Below are positions 34,826 to 45,796 of a DNA stretch of 64,000 bases, piece by piece. The stretch is from NCBI GenBank assembly GCA_014529385.2, contig CM043968.1, positions 131,250,018 to 131,314,017 on the forward strand, written 5' to 3'. Source of the stretch: Adiantum capillus-veneris. Taxonomy: Eukaryota > Streptophyta > Polypodiopsida > Polypodiales > Pteridaceae. Under the pieces are notes generated by a model, which ran no database searches, was not told the DNA's origin, and saw nothing but the letters and a program-made list of their open reading frames with translations. The position numbers and the translations under genes are program-made. Numbering within the stretch: position 1 is the first letter of the stretch; the number at the start of each line of letters is the position of its first letter.

Positions 34826-37800
34826 TTAAACACATTTTTGTGTTTCATTTTGTAGATCCTCTGCATGCACCCCATATAGAGTAGTAGCATCTTGATGCTC
34901 GTCTGGCACCACCGCAGCGGCTTCTGATTGAGCATCTTCTCTTATCTCCTCCATTGATGCCGTTGTGATTGGCACATGGTAGCCTTCATACGTCCTTGAA
35001 CTACAAGGGGCTACCTCTATGACGTACCACCAGTTTGATGTAGACTTTGTAGGATGAAATATAACCTGCCAGAGCCACATAACTTACATGAGAGCTTTCA
35101 AGCACATAACTTGTAAAAGGGGGATGTTAACTATTTACATACTTACTTGTTCACAATGCTCGGGTAGTACGAAAGTGTCTCTTAGGTCAGTCCATTTCTT
35201 AGTAGAATCCACCTCAAGAAAACCAGACTCTCCTCTACGCACAGTAGCGTTCCAACCCTCCATGATTATCTTGAACCGTTGCACGTCGAACAAGTCGACA
35301 AAAAATCCTCTGTAATCGATCCTCAAAATCTCTTGTAACGTGCCGAAGTAAGTGAGTTCCGCCACCACAGGATCTGCATCAAAGGAACGTCATCGACTAG
35401 ACTGTTCAAAATTTTCCATGATTTCACAATCTTGAGTAAAACGCTTTTTGTCGATCCGTTCCACCCTAAAATGTCGACCTTTACACCATGCTGCTGTGTA
35501 TGACTTATACTACAACGAACAAAGATTATGAGTGGCCGTTCAAACGTTTAGAAATAAAGTCACTAGCTAATCGTACATTGCAAACTTACCTTGGTCGCGC
35601 AACCCCGAGAGTACTCCCACTCTTCCTCAGTCACTTCGTCACCGCATTGTTGTGCGCTTTTCAATTGGTTGTGTAACCATCTTAAGCTCATGAATGTTGG
35701 TAGGCTCTCCAGACCCGTCGGATAGTGCATCGGTGGTCGTCTTCCCCGTCTCCACTCGATTCGTGCCCTTTGTCGCTCTTGCTTTGCATCCTCATATTGT
35801 GAAATCCACTTTTGCATCACTGGATTGTGAAGCATGCAAAATCGGTTGATTTTAGCCTCTGCATCTTCCGTCATCTTCTTCTCAACACCGAGATTGCACA
35901 TGACAATCCCAGATATGCGCTCATCATCTATGGTTCGCCATAGCGTGTCCCGGGCTTTATCAAATCCATCTAGCCACTCTCCAATGTACACTAGGGACTC
36001 TGATACCAACCAACCTTCTGCCATGCTACCCTCCGGACGTGCCTTTTGACGCACATATCCCTTAAGCGTTTTCATGAAACGTTTTAAGAAGAACATCCAT
36101 CTGGAATGAACTGTGCCAGCTATTTCCACCTCATCAACTATGTGAACAAGAAGATGCACCTGAATGGTTAGCATGGTAGTAGAAAAATGTTTCTCAAACA
36201 TGCACACAAGCTTCGCAGCATTTAGTTTGGCAAAGATCGAATGGTCTCTTTTACTTTGCATTCTTGGGCTCCTGTGAAAATCCATGGTGCTTTAGGGAGT
36301 TTTATCGATCTATCAGACGCTGTTTGCGGCCAATATTGCTCCATACGATCCACATTTCTAAGGTCAACTCTGGCTCCCAAAGTATCTTTCTTGCCGGTCA
36401 GATGGTCCCATAGTAGATTACCCACATTCTTGAATATGTGCATTGGATCGAGCAAGTGATTGATCATGAGTCGGGGCCAGTATGGTAACTCGTACCATAG
36501 AGATAGTCTCTTCATCCCTAGAGGCAATCCGTCATCGCACATCTCCTTCTGCTCTAACCATGCTTGTGCAGACATCCTTGGTGGCTCTCTTTCCAAAAAT
36601 CCGTCGCGTAACACATGATTCTCTGGAAGATATGCTTGATGACCTTCGTAGATTTTCTTCTTCAGTGAGGGCGCCCTACGTGCATTCAGTCTAGGTCCAC
36701 ATGTGACACATGCTCTGTATCCGCTTGTTTGAAGCCCTGCATGTATACACATGATAATAGATCAACTATGGGAAAAAACAAGATTTATAGTGTCTGAGTG
36801 AGGAGTGTCAATAGATCACCTGAGCATTCTGTTAGCCCGGGATAGTCATGCATGGTCCACATTAGAATGCCTCTGATCAAAGCATTCCGTCGTCCTGTGT
36901 GTCGGCTCATATCCACCACCTCTATGACAATCCACAATTGTTGTAGCTCTTCCAATAGTGGACGAAGATACACATCCATATTCTTCACTTTATATCGCCC
37001 TGGCACAATCAAGCTTAGCCATAGGTGCCCCTTCTTTGTAGTCAACCACGGGGGAATGTTGTAGTTGACGATGACAACAGGCCATACACTGTAAGATGTT
37101 GATCTTTGACCAAATGGATTTATGCCATCCATAGCCAGGCCTAAGCGCAAATTTCGAACTTCCCTGGCAAAATCCGACCATGTTCCATCTATATGTTTCC
37201 AGGCTGTGCAATCTGCAGGAATCCGTAGCACACCATCCGAAGATTTATTCTCCTCATGCCATGATGCTAGGGCGGCCATGGACTTACATTCCAAGAAATG
37301 ATCGATGCGAGGAAGCAGAGGAAAATGTCGCAAAACCTTTTGTGGAATTTTTGTCCCGTGGAGATCTACTCGATATCTTTCGGAATCACATTTCGGACAC
37401 TTCTCCATGTCTATGTATTCCCCTCTGAAAAGAATGCAGTCATTAGGACAAGCGTGGATAGAATTGTAATCCATCCCCAAGTTTCGCAAAATCTTTCTTG
37501 CTTCATCTCGGGAATCTGGCATCACATTGTCAGCTGGTAGTATGTGCTCTTTAAGCAATCTACACAACATAAAAATACGATACAGTCGTGTAAAAATCTA
37601 TCAGATCATTATACATTTAGAGTTTTATTAAAGTAAAGTAATTGTAATAGATCACCTGAAAAGCGTTGTGACGCTAGTGTCACTCCATCCAAACTTTGCC
37701 TGCTTGTTGAGAAGAACCAGGAGTGCTTTCAATCTAGACATACGTGCTCCATTATACAATGGCGTATCGGCTTCACTTTTCATATCATCATAGATAAGCC

Positions 37801-38191
37801 TTTCTGAATCCATGATCGTCTCGATCATTTCATCAATCTGGGGCTCAAACATTGCCTCGTTGGGAATGTGCTCTGCATGATCATCCCCCGAGCTGTCAGA
37901 GGCTACATCTTGTGGCCTCACATATGCTGCTTGACCAAAGCGCCTGCGAATTACACGTCTATTGGGTTGCAAGATTGTTGCTTGTTGACCAGCGTCAGAG
38001 TCCGACGAGTTATAATTGGCAACAACTCGATCTATAATAGATGGATCGAACTCGCCAAATTCGCGAACGTGCTGCAAAGAAACACGTCTTGTCCGTCGCA
38101 CAGCATGCTTACATTGATTACAAGGACATAAGACCCTTGTTGAGAGATAGGTGTTTCGGTTGGACGGTCCCACATCCTCGTCACTACTCAT
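34826..38191 (-). pseudogene. CACTA TNP2-like transposase, multi-exon, disabled
   Basis: Exon 1 (38191-37656) starts MSSDEDVGPSNRNTYLS and carries a Transpos_assoc-like CPCNQCKHA. Exon 2 (37559-36820) holds HACPNDCILFRGEY, MEKCPKCDSERY, then the Transposase_21 (tnp2) core with GLAMDGINPFG, VVIVNYNIPPWL and PGLTECSG. Exon 3 (from 36736) continues ACVTCGP, LLDPMHIFKNV and APWIFTGAQE. A later part (36285-35590) is DUF4218-like, with VHLLVHIVDEVEIAGTVHSR and KGYVRQKARPEGSMAEG. DUF4216-like exons follow (35392-35147 and 35065-34826) with an acidic tail. Splice phases agree at the exon joints I checked. Two breaks are visible: near 36240 the frame shifts and residues normally between the tnp2 core and DUF4218 seem missing, and a TGA lies at 35392-35390. 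The gene is probably dead. Confidence 0.85.
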
Positions 38192-38238
38192 AACGAGGAT
38201 AAAAATCTTATAGCCTGGACAACAAATTTAATATTCTA

Positions 38239-38460
38239 TTGGCATTCTTCGTCTTATCTCTCTCTCTCTCTCTCTCTCTCTCTACCTCACATTCTCTAGT
38301 CATGTCCAATCCCCGCACACCTCGGTCTAGAGGTGCACGGAGATCAGAACCACTAGGTTATAATCTCGTCTTTATTGGTCAATACCTATATTTGTGGGTA
38401 CAAGAAATCTACAGACCCACGTCTACATGATATTGCATGTAGTGGACAAAACCCCTTTGC
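38239..38460. repeat. CACTA leader segment shared with 1.76-2.95 kb
   Basis: A CT run (38261-38282) is followed by sequence whose reverse complement matches the tandem repeats near 1.8-2.9 kb: AATAAAGACGAGATTATAAC, GTGCACCTCTAGACCGAGG and TAGAGAATGTGAGGTAG. It lies just upstream of the transposase start and is probably its leader or promoter. Confidence 0.75.
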
Positions 38461-38571
38461 CTCTTCTCTAGCTGTAGCACTTCACAGCATCTTAACATCT
38501 TTTCACAGTAGATCTTTTCACTGTTCGTCTAACTCTAAACCCTAAACTATAAGTAATTCTTGCGTGGACTC

Positions 38572-38699
38572 GATCTAACATAAATAAGCGTAGATCTAAC
38601 TAAAAATAAACCTAAATCTAATTTAACGTAAGTCTACATCTAACCTAATCTTTAACGTCTTTTGGGATAGTTTCCTACGACGTTAAAACTCTCTTCTTC

Positions 38700-38743
<44 letters not shown>

Positions 38744-38745
38744 CA
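38572..38745. repeat. ~170-bp direct repeat, left copy
   Basis: AACTAAAAATAAACCTAAATC through TTTCCTACGACGTTAAAACTC and CTTCTTCTTGTGTG recurs, slightly diverged, at 41812-41993. The pair brackets the captured HMA fragment and the palindromic copia element. A long GT run (38702-38741) follows. Confidence 0.8.
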
Positions 38746-38876
38746 ACCTAAATAAACCTAAGTCTAATCTAATATAACATAAATCTAAATCTAACGTAAA
38801 TTATGTTATATTAAAAACAAAGAACTAAACTAGCAGGGATTATAAGAACCTTAAAACTGATTTAACACATAATTTT

Positions 38877-39089
38877 TCACATAACTCGGAAAGAGTTGGC
38901 ATTCTTATCACTAAAGATGTGAGAGTTAACTTCCGACGGTGACGCTGCCTCATCTCCATCCACATCTGACGACAGCAATTGGCCCTTTGGACCGTTCTTG
39001 CTCTTGTTACTAACTTTGAAGTTGCTGTTGAATGACTAGAGGTTGTCTAGATGGTCATTGTCGGGGATGTAGTGACTCTTGCCGCCCTG
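38877..39089 (-). pseudogene. C-terminal part of a captured HMA/HIPP-like host gene
   Basis: Read on the minus strand and joined across the copia insertion, this segment continues in frame from the HMA domain at 41635-41777. It encodes a hydrophilic stretch with KSKNGPKGQLLSSDVDGDE and stops at 38877. One internal TAG is present. Spacing after the HMA domain fits plant heavy-metal-associated proteins (HIPP type), whose tail after the domain is hydrophilic. The prenylation box that ends true HIPPs is not seen here. Confidence 0.5.
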
Positions 39090-39290
39090 AAGATTGTTGG
39101 AGCTATATATGGCTCACTCTACTCAACTTGGTCTCACCTCTCACATCTTTGGAAGTTCCTTGAGCATCCTTCTTACGTTTATCGTTGACAGAACGCAGTC
39201 CTCATATCTCTCTCATTCTCAATTGCGGCCTTCACCAATATGGTGTGCAAATTCTGCGATCTTATCTTATACGTCTTCTCGCAACAAGAT

Positions 39291-40778
39291 ATGGCTATGA
39301 ATATTCTCGTCAACGGCTTTCCTTCTAGCCAGCGTTCTGTTCCTCCTTTCCAAGGTCAAGGTTTTCTAGGCTGGAAAGCAAAGATGTTGTTAATTCTTGA
39401 AGGCGATGAACTCTCCGATGTTGTTCTTGAAAATCGTGTTTGTCCGCCTCAGCCTGTTGATACGGATAATGATAACGTGCTTATCACTGAGGGACCTATA
39501 TTTGAAGATTGGAATGTTGCTTATACGGATTGGAAACGACGTGATAAAGCAGCTCGTCGGTATATTCTTTCTGCTCTTACTGATTCCCTTTTGCTTGATA
39601 TGTACGAACTGCCTACTTCCCATGACGTATGGAAGTACCTTATTGCAAACTTTCAGAAGAAATCTGTCACAGAAATACTTTATTTGAGAGGGTTGCTTAA
39701 CATGTTACAATATGAAGTTGGTACTGCCATGACGGGACATATTGAATCTTTCAAATCTATTATTAATCAACTTGCTGCTGCCCGTGATCCTGTTCCACAA
39801 AAGCAACTGATTACACTTCTCCTTGATACGGTGAAGGACTCTTCTTATGATAACATTGTTGCTATTCTCTCTAATAAAGATGGTCTTGATTTTGACCAAG
39901 CCTGCATGTCTTTAATTGAATACTCTCAACGTCAAGAACGTCGTAATGCTAGTCATGAAACAGCTATGATTTCACACGAGGAGACTGAGTCACAACAGAT
40001 GGAACGGGCTTTTTATGCTCGAAAGCATCCATTTCAACGAGGAAACCGCAGAGGTGGCCGTCGCGGTAATATTTTCTCTCGTCTCAAATTTCCTAATAAG
40101 CAATGTTCTTACTGCAACAGAAATGGCCATACTGAAGATGATTGTTGGGAACGTCAATATGATGAAGAACACAATATTACCACAAAACAACTACGTTTAT
40201 CTAGAGACTCTGCTTCTTCTTCTTGTGAATATTGTGGACGATCTGATCATCCTACTCATATGTGCTATAAGCGGTGATTCGACACAGATCGGAATAGAGC
40301 ATATGCTACTGAACATCGAAACAACATTGTACCAGAAACAAGCTGCGTCCTATGTTCAGTTGCTCCAGACAGAATACTTCATGTACGCGATGGATCACTT
40401 TTTATTGTCGATTCTGGTGCTACAGGAAATATGACATATCAGTCTAAGTGGCTCCATAACTATCATCCACTGCCAGTTCAACGTGTTGTTTATCTTGCTG
40501 ATGATACTACTTGTCAAGTAAAGGGTATTGGAGACTTATATCTTGGTACCTTATCTTCTTCCACTCGAATTTTGCGAGGAGTATTACATGTACCAGATCT
40601 TCAACGTAATCTTCTTTCAGTTGCTAGACTTGTTGATCTTGGTCTGTTTGTTGGGTTTGATCATACCAAATGCCGAATTGAGAAAGATGGACAGACTATA
40701 GCCACTGCTCCTCGAAATGGTAATTTGTTTGAACTCTCTCTCAACTATGCTGCGATTCAATTCATGGTGACAAAATAG
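39291..40778 (+). pseudogene. Copia gag and protease, left arm of the palindrome
   Basis: From ATG 39291 a gag frame runs to 40277: a UBN2-like domain (WKRRDKAARRYILSALTDSL, MTGHIESFKSIINQL) and two zinc-knuckle-like motifs, CSYCNRNGHTEDDC and CEYCGRSDHPTHMC. A TGA at 40275-40277 interrupts it; the minus-arm copy reads CGTCGA where this arm has CGGTGA. Past the stop the same frame continues with the protease motif FIVDSGATGNMTY and a GVLHVPDLQRNLLSV segment to 40778. Integrase, RT and RNase H are absent. Its sequence is clearly different from the copia family at 13.4 kb. Confidence 0.85.
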
Positions 40779-40985
40779 TATGCGTATGCGATTTGCATGT
40801 AAGATTCAAAAATTGCTACAAATTTTATTTTTGAGCATTGATTCTTGTTAATTGTGGTTGTTTTGTGTTAAGAAGAATATGATTAGTGTTTTGTGTGACG
40901 TTTATTGCTAATCAATCTAATCGTTGATTACGTTTTCTTGTTGATGACACCCTGAACTTCATCTCCATTTTTCTTGTTGTTCTGC

Positions 40986-41460
40986 TCAAAATTTAGAGAT
41001 AAGAGAATCGTACTCTGCTTCCATAGCCTCTTGCCATTGATCCTTTTGTGGTGAAGAGATAGCTTCATCATAAGTAACTGGATCTTCGGAAGTAGAAAAA
41101 GCATTATCAGCAATATAAACAACACGTTGAACTGGCAGTGGATGATAGTTATGGAGCCACTTAGACTGATATGTCATATTTCCTGTAGCACCAGAATCGA
41201 CAATAAAAAGTGATCCATCGCGTACATGAAGTATTCTGTCTGGAGCAACTGAACATAGGACGCAGCTTGTTTCTGGTACAATGTTGTTTCGATGTTCAGT
41301 AGCATATGCTCTATTCCGATCTGTGTCGAATCGACGCTTATAGCACATATGAGTGGGATGATCAGATCGTCCACAATATTCACAAGAAGAAGAAGAAGAG
41401 TCTCTAGATAAACGTGGTTGTTTTGTGGTAATATTGTGTTCTTCATCATATTGAATCGGC
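40986..41460 (-). pseudogene. Copia zinc knuckle-protease-RT deletion fragment, right arm
   Basis: The minus strand encodes CEYCGRSDHPTHMC, then FIVDSGATGNMTY and VQRVVYIADNA, and then jumps to the start of reverse transcriptase (PVTYDEAISSPQKDQWQEAM). The whole integrase region is deleted. Upstream, between primer site and zinc knuckle, the gag body is also missing. The protease part matches the left arm closely, in opposite orientation. Confidence 0.85.
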
Positions 41461-41474
41461 GCATGATCGTTACT

Positions 41475-41486
41475 GCTCTGATACCA
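41475..41486 (-). promoter_or_regulatory. Primer-binding site of the minus-arm copia
   Basis: On the minus strand TGGTATCAGAGC directly follows the LTR end (CATCTCAACA), the standard initiator Met-tRNA site. It fixes the LTR as 41629-41487. Confidence 0.88.
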
Positions 41487-41634
41487 TGTTGAGATGTAGA
41501 GAGAAAGAGAGAGAGACCAGACAAGAGACACACCATATACGCTCCCAAAGACTGATTCATATTGAGGACAAGATACAAATATATAGGTGAGACCAAGTTG
41601 AGTAGAGTGAGCCATATATAGCTCCAACAAAGAT

Positions 41635-41777
41635 CCACCTTCTTCCCTATCTTCTGAAGAAATTTCGCCAGTACTTTTGGATCGACGGAGCCCACCATGA
41701 GTGAAGGCAGCAATACCCTATATTCCATTGAGGGCTTTCTTCACCCGCTTCATGCAGGCATCGCAGTCTATGGAGAC
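41635..41777 (-). pseudogene. Captured HMA-domain (HIPP-like) host gene fragment
   Basis: After an AG acceptor, the minus strand reads VSIDCDACMKRVKKALNGI, the metal-binding C-x-x-C loop and first helix of a heavy-metal-associated domain. After a TAG and a frameshift it reads GSVDPKVLAKFLQKIGKKVD, the second half of the same domain. Plant HIPP genes have an intron just before this exon, as seems to be the case here. The family binds metals through the two cysteines. The stop and shift mean no product. It lies in the CACTA element beside a direct repeat of CACTA sequence, consistent with capture of host DNA. Confidence 0.72.
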
Positions 41778-41811
41778 CTAAATCTAATCTAATATAACGT
41801 AAATCTAAATC

Positions 41812-41993
41812 TAGTGTAAATAAACGTAAATCTAACTAAAAATAAACCTAAATCTAATCTAATTTAACTTAAATAAACCTAAATCTAATTTAACGTAAAT
41901 CTACATCTAACCTAATCTTTAATGTCTTTTATGATAGTTTCCTACGACGTTATAACTCTCTTCTTCTTGTGTGTGTGCGCATGTGTGGATGTG
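41812..41993. repeat. ~170-bp direct repeat, right copy
   Basis: Matches 38572-38745, with an extra short AATAAACCTAAATCTAAT repeat. See the left copy. Confidence 0.8.
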
Positions 41994-42171
41994 TGTGTCA
42001 ATAAAAAGAGATAAATGGTATAACCTTTCTATCGCTCATGCCAAGTATGATAGATTGGTTATGCCATTTCCCTCTTGAATAATAGGTCTTGAGTTCAACT
42101 CCTCGTCGGCTAGATCTTTAGGTCTTTTAATTTTAATTAGTTTCCTACGACGTTAAATTAGTTTCTCTCTC

Positions 42172-42430
42172 TTTCTCTCTCAATGTGTATGCATTTTTTT
42201 GTTTATGCATGTTTCCTCTCTCTTTTCCTCTCTCAATGTGTGCGTTTTTTGTTTATGCATGTTCTCTCTCTCTTTTCCTCTCTCAATGTGTGCGTTTTTT
42301 GTTTATGCATGTTCTCTCTCTCTTTTCCTCTCTCAATGTGTGCGTTTTTTGTTTATGCATGCTCTCTCTCTCTTTTCCTCTCTCAATGTGTGTGTGCATT
42401 CTTTGTTTATGTATGTGTGTGTGCGTTTTT
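42172..42430 (+). repeat. 50-bp tandem minisatellite
   Basis: The words GTTTATGCATGTTCTCTCTC and TCTTTTCCTCTCTCAATGTG alternate with a 50-bp period (GTTTATGCAT at 42201, 42251, 42301, 42351), the middle copies being identical. The open frames through it are an artefact of the repeat. Confidence 0.95.
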
Positions 42431-42443
42431 GTTTATGTTTGTA

Positions 42444-42446
<3 letters not shown>

Positions 42447-42487
<41 letters not shown>

Positions 42488-42494
42488 AACACTA

Positions 42495-42564
<70 letters not shown>

Positions 42565-42621
42565 GGGAAGGGAACATGAGAGTGAGGAGAGGGAAGGAGC
42601 ATACCTGGCTCTCCTTCCTCT

Positions 42622-42654
<33 letters not shown>

Positions 42655-42657
42655 GAG

Positions 42658-42732
<75 letters not shown>
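42447..42732. repeat. Cluster of CT, GT and GA microsatellites
   Basis: In order: CT run (42449-42484), GT run (42495-42518), GA run (42518-42560), GT run (42628-42652) and a long GA run (42664-42732). Such runs are prone to slippage and assembly error. Confidence 0.95.
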
Positions 42733-42736
<4 letters not shown>

Positions 42737-42824
42737 CGTTACCAGCTCCTTGCTTGAGAGCGCCGAAAAACTCAGATCTGAGATCTGAGTTTTTGGGCGC
42801 TCTCTGTTATTTTTTTTAGCCCAG

Positions 42825-42886
42825 CCGGCGTCGCTATGAGCGTCGCAAATTTACTTGTAAATTTGCGACGCTCATAGCGACGCCGG
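42825..42886. repeat. Perfect hairpin in the CACTA subterminal region
   Basis: The 29-bp arms 42825-42853 and 42858-42886 are exact complements (CCGGCGTCGCTATGAGCGTC at the start) around a CTTG loop. The arms are built from GCGTCGC words like those in the left subterminal region. A second short palindrome, CTCAGATCTGAGATCTGAG, lies at 42771-42789. Confidence 0.92.
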
Positions 42887-42934
42887 GAATTATTTTTTTT
42901 TGAGCGTCGCTAATATGAATATCCTCTTGTAGTG

Positions 42935-44131
42935 ATGTTCCATTTCTCTACAGATCCCCCCAGGTTCTAATCCCTACTTTGAAACACTTGTGAGCTTTGA
43001 TTGTCAGAATTTTACCAAGCTTTTTGGCAACCCACCCCAACCAAATAGAATCCTCGGTTAACATAAGGCAGTTAGACAAAATAGACTTGGGTAAGTGCAA
43101 AACCTATCTGATGCTGAACCAAGAATTCCACACCCTGATAATGAGTTGAAAGCCTACGGGTTTGAATTTCTAGCCGGGGGAGATCACATCCCAAAGAGAG
43201 AGATTTCTCTGAGCTTTGTAATCCTGCGCATAGAATTAAGGAATGTGTCTTTTAATCAAACAGGCCCAGAAGTCTTCACTGTCTATGGCTCTAACTATCC
43301 ATTTGCCTACCATTTTGACTGCCATGTTGTCTATATCCAGAATGCCTAAGCCTCCCCTTGTTTTGTGCTAGCAGCAAGTCTTCCAAGCAACTTTGGGAAT
43401 TATAGTAAATTCCTTAGAGCCACCCCAGAGAAACCTTCTTGCCAAAGACACTACTTGCTTGAGTTGGGTAGAGGTGGGCTTCCAATATGAAAGGAAAACA
43501 AAGACACTACTTGCTTGAGTTGGGTACAGGTGGGCTTCCAACATGAAACGAAAACAAAGGTCCTAGAAGCCAAAGAGGGTTGATAAGCCTGTCCCATAAA
43601 CACTTTCCTTCTGAGTTTGTCCATGATCCACTCCCACCTTTGCTCCATTGTTACCTTGAACCCCATTAGGATCGCCAAAAGCTTGAAGACCTAGCCATTT
43701 GATATCACTTTGCAACCTGCATCTATGACAAAGGAGGGAGTTACCCCATTTGAAGCTTTAAAACCAGTCTTTTGATGGATAATTTGTGACCCACTAGCTT
43801 GACAAAAAATATTTAGACATTCCATGAAAGCATCAACTGATTCATTATCTACATTAGTAAGAGCATTTGTGTCATCTGCAAACATTTGCACACAAAGATC
43901 ATTTGAGGACCCAACAATCTTGATACCTGTTAACTTGCCTTCTTGCATCCTTTTCTTAACCAGCCAGCCAAATGCATTTGAGGCAATAACAAACAACAGT
44001 GGGGCTAAAGGGGAGCCTTGCCTGATAGAGCTCATCAGAATAATAACATTAGTTAACTCCCCATTCACAGATATTCTGGTAAAGGCATTTCCAAACAATA
44101 CATGAACAAACTTGATGGATTTTTTGCCCAA
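42935..44131 (-). pseudogene. LINE reverse transcriptase, copy 2 continued beyond the CACTA element
   Basis: Matches 23210-24395 with few changes. The RT piece (44131-43691) has SSIRQGSPLAPLLF and FADDT; the intact RQG here is closer to the family norm than RQS in copy 1. Its first 112 bp repeat the last 112 bp of the LINE piece left of the CACTA element. Frames are interrupted, so it is inactive. Confidence 0.85.
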
Positions 44132-44490
44132 TCAGATAAGAAGCATTTTTGAAATAAGTGACCGTATTTCCATGAGGGACAATCTCGGGAGAGGAAAACA
44201 AGTCACAATGTGAAGTAATGTGCTTTGTAACACCACTATCAAAGTACCAAACATGTGAATGTGCAACAACTAACATACATGCATCATGATAGGAGGATCA
44301 TAAGTACACACTACACTAAATACCGCATTTGCATCTACATCAATAGCACAATCTTCATTTCTAGAAGATTTTGTGATTGCTTTATTGGTTGTAGATCAAG
44401 CCTCTTTCTTCTTGGCCTTTTTTGTCTTCAACTTAGGACATTGCTTTATCAAATGAGAATTAACCTTGCAATAATGGCATGTGTCATAAA
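44132..44490 (-). pseudogene. Copia gag/protease fragment fused to LINE copy 2
   Basis: Same chimera as at 24396-24692 but longer. It adds a zinc knuckle (CHYCKVNSHLIKQC on the minus strand near 44485-44440) and the KLKTKKAKKKE stretch, both matching the copia gag end at 14295-14370. It contains stops. Confidence 0.8.
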
Positions 44491-45796
44491 ATCTAATATC
44501 TAACCAACCCAAATGATTGTCTCACATTAAACTGATCATTTAATGTGGGATAATAAATGGGAACAAGGGCTAGAATATAGACATGTGCGTACGGATCTAT
44601 CTCAACATAGGGCCAATAGTAAAGGGGTCCAAATGAGAGATGGTATGTCAAAGAGAAAGGCTAACTAATGGAGCTTAAAAGACCTTAGGGTTAGCTTCAT
44701 TAAAGACCTCCAATGGTTAGTGTTAAAAGTCCCTTCACCTTAGGCAAGCTAGGGTTGAGCTTGAGGTGGGAACCCGACCTAAGCTTGAGGTGCTTGTCAT
44801 ACTTGATGACTAAGGTAATTGAAGTGCTTGTCATACTTAATGAGGAAGGTGCTTGAGAAGCTTCCCATGCATGGGGGGTAAGGTGCTTGAGCCAAGAAAA
44901 TACCCAAGAAAGGAGGTGGAAAGTCCCAAAGTTAGGGGAATCTTTGACTTAACCTCCCACTCACCCAAAGGGCACCCCTTTTCTCAAGGGGCACATGGGA
45001 CACATGTCAGACTCTCCCTATGCTTAGCCACATGGTGTGTTTGAATGCTATTGGTTGGGCTAAAGAGGGGTCCAATGAGCTTCTAGTTCCATCCAACAAA
45101 TATCTAGATATTTTCAAGCTCTCTCTCTCTCTAAGGGATAAGGAGGACACTTGTTCCAAGACTACCCATGTAGTTGAAACGTATGCTGCATGTGATTGGT
45201 AAGGGAGAGAGGGGTCCAGTGAGCTTGAGACATGGAAAAAAGGGTAGAACTCGCCCCAAGCAAGCAACGGGTGTGCTAGGGGGGTATACACCACACACAC
45301 ACACACTAATTTTGTGGATTTATTCTTACTTGGTGAAAGTAGAGGAACTCCACCTCCTTCTCCAATCTTGTGAGAAGTGAGAGCCTACACCAACACTCTT
45401 GGCTATGGAATGAAAATCCAACCAAGAGCCATGCTTCAATGCTTAAACTTTCCATCTTCATTACTATGCTATTATGTATGCTAGCAAGACGATTGATGAT
45501 AAGGAGGAGCTATTTCTTTCTCCTATGGAATGTTTCTTCTTCCTCTTCCCTACCCTCATTCCCCGCTAGCTCTCTCCACCTTTGAAGGTGTTTGAGGCCT
45601 TGGGACTGAGGCTTGGGATAGTTAATGCTTTCTACAAATTTTATGTTATGCTTGTGATGCATGATGATTTCCATCTTCATTGCATCACCTAGGTCACAAG
45701 GAACACAAAGATTGTATTGTACCAAGTCTGTCTTGATAAGAGAAACTATAATACAAATGCCTATTGGAGGGGGGACCGGCTCCGTATGAATCCGGT
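44491..45796. other. Unassigned region, possibly an LTR or decayed element
   Basis: No intact gene is present. It contains TGAGGTGCTTGTCATACTT-like duplicated words near 44780-44850, two related GAGGGGTCCA(A/G)TGAGCTT words (45066 and 45209), short CT and CA runs, and a G-rich tract near 45765. The composition resembles an LTR or leader, but no second copy or target duplication was found. Confidence 0.35.

Larger units (their letters stand above)
39095..41629. mobile_element. Palindromic copia derivative, 2.5 kb
   Basis: The two ends are the same ~45-bp LTR start (TGTTGGAGCTATATATGGCT and following) in opposite orientations. The element is flanked by a perfect 5-bp duplication AAGAT (39090-39094 and 41630-41634). 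The left arm (plus) carries gag and protease. The right arm (minus) carries a 143-bp LTR (41629-41487), a primer-binding site and an internally deleted gag-protease-RT piece. The duplication shows that the inverted structure entered as one unit, so it formed before or during integration. It lies inside the HMA gene fragment of the CACTA element. Confidence 0.85.
32647..42934 (-). mobile_element. 10.3 kb CACTA (En/Spm) transposon with nested insertions
   Basis: The right end reads TTGTAGTG, the complement of the plant CACTA terminus CACTACAA. The left end starts CACTGGGTTTTAGCGACGG. Both subterminal regions carry many GCGACG words (CGGCGTCGCTA on each side), the usual transposase-binding type of repeat. 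Inside are a TNP2-like gene and a Transposase_24-like gene, both on the minus strand, in normal CACTA order. The termini are not good inverted repeats of each other, and the 3-bp target duplication expected of CACTA is absent. Instead ~112 bp of LINE DNA is present on both sides (32533-32644 and 42935-43046). Either an end was rebuilt or recombination followed insertion. Confidence 0.85.

Noticed and set aside
42040-42115. Possible tRNA gene around GAGTTCAACTCC
   Set aside because: There is a B-box-like word, but no matching A box and no closing acceptor stem.
42183-42819. Long overlapping open frames with repeated hydrophobic and Arg/Glu stretches
   Set aside because: They arise from the 50-bp minisatellite and the CT, GT and GA microsatellites, which are open in several frames at once.
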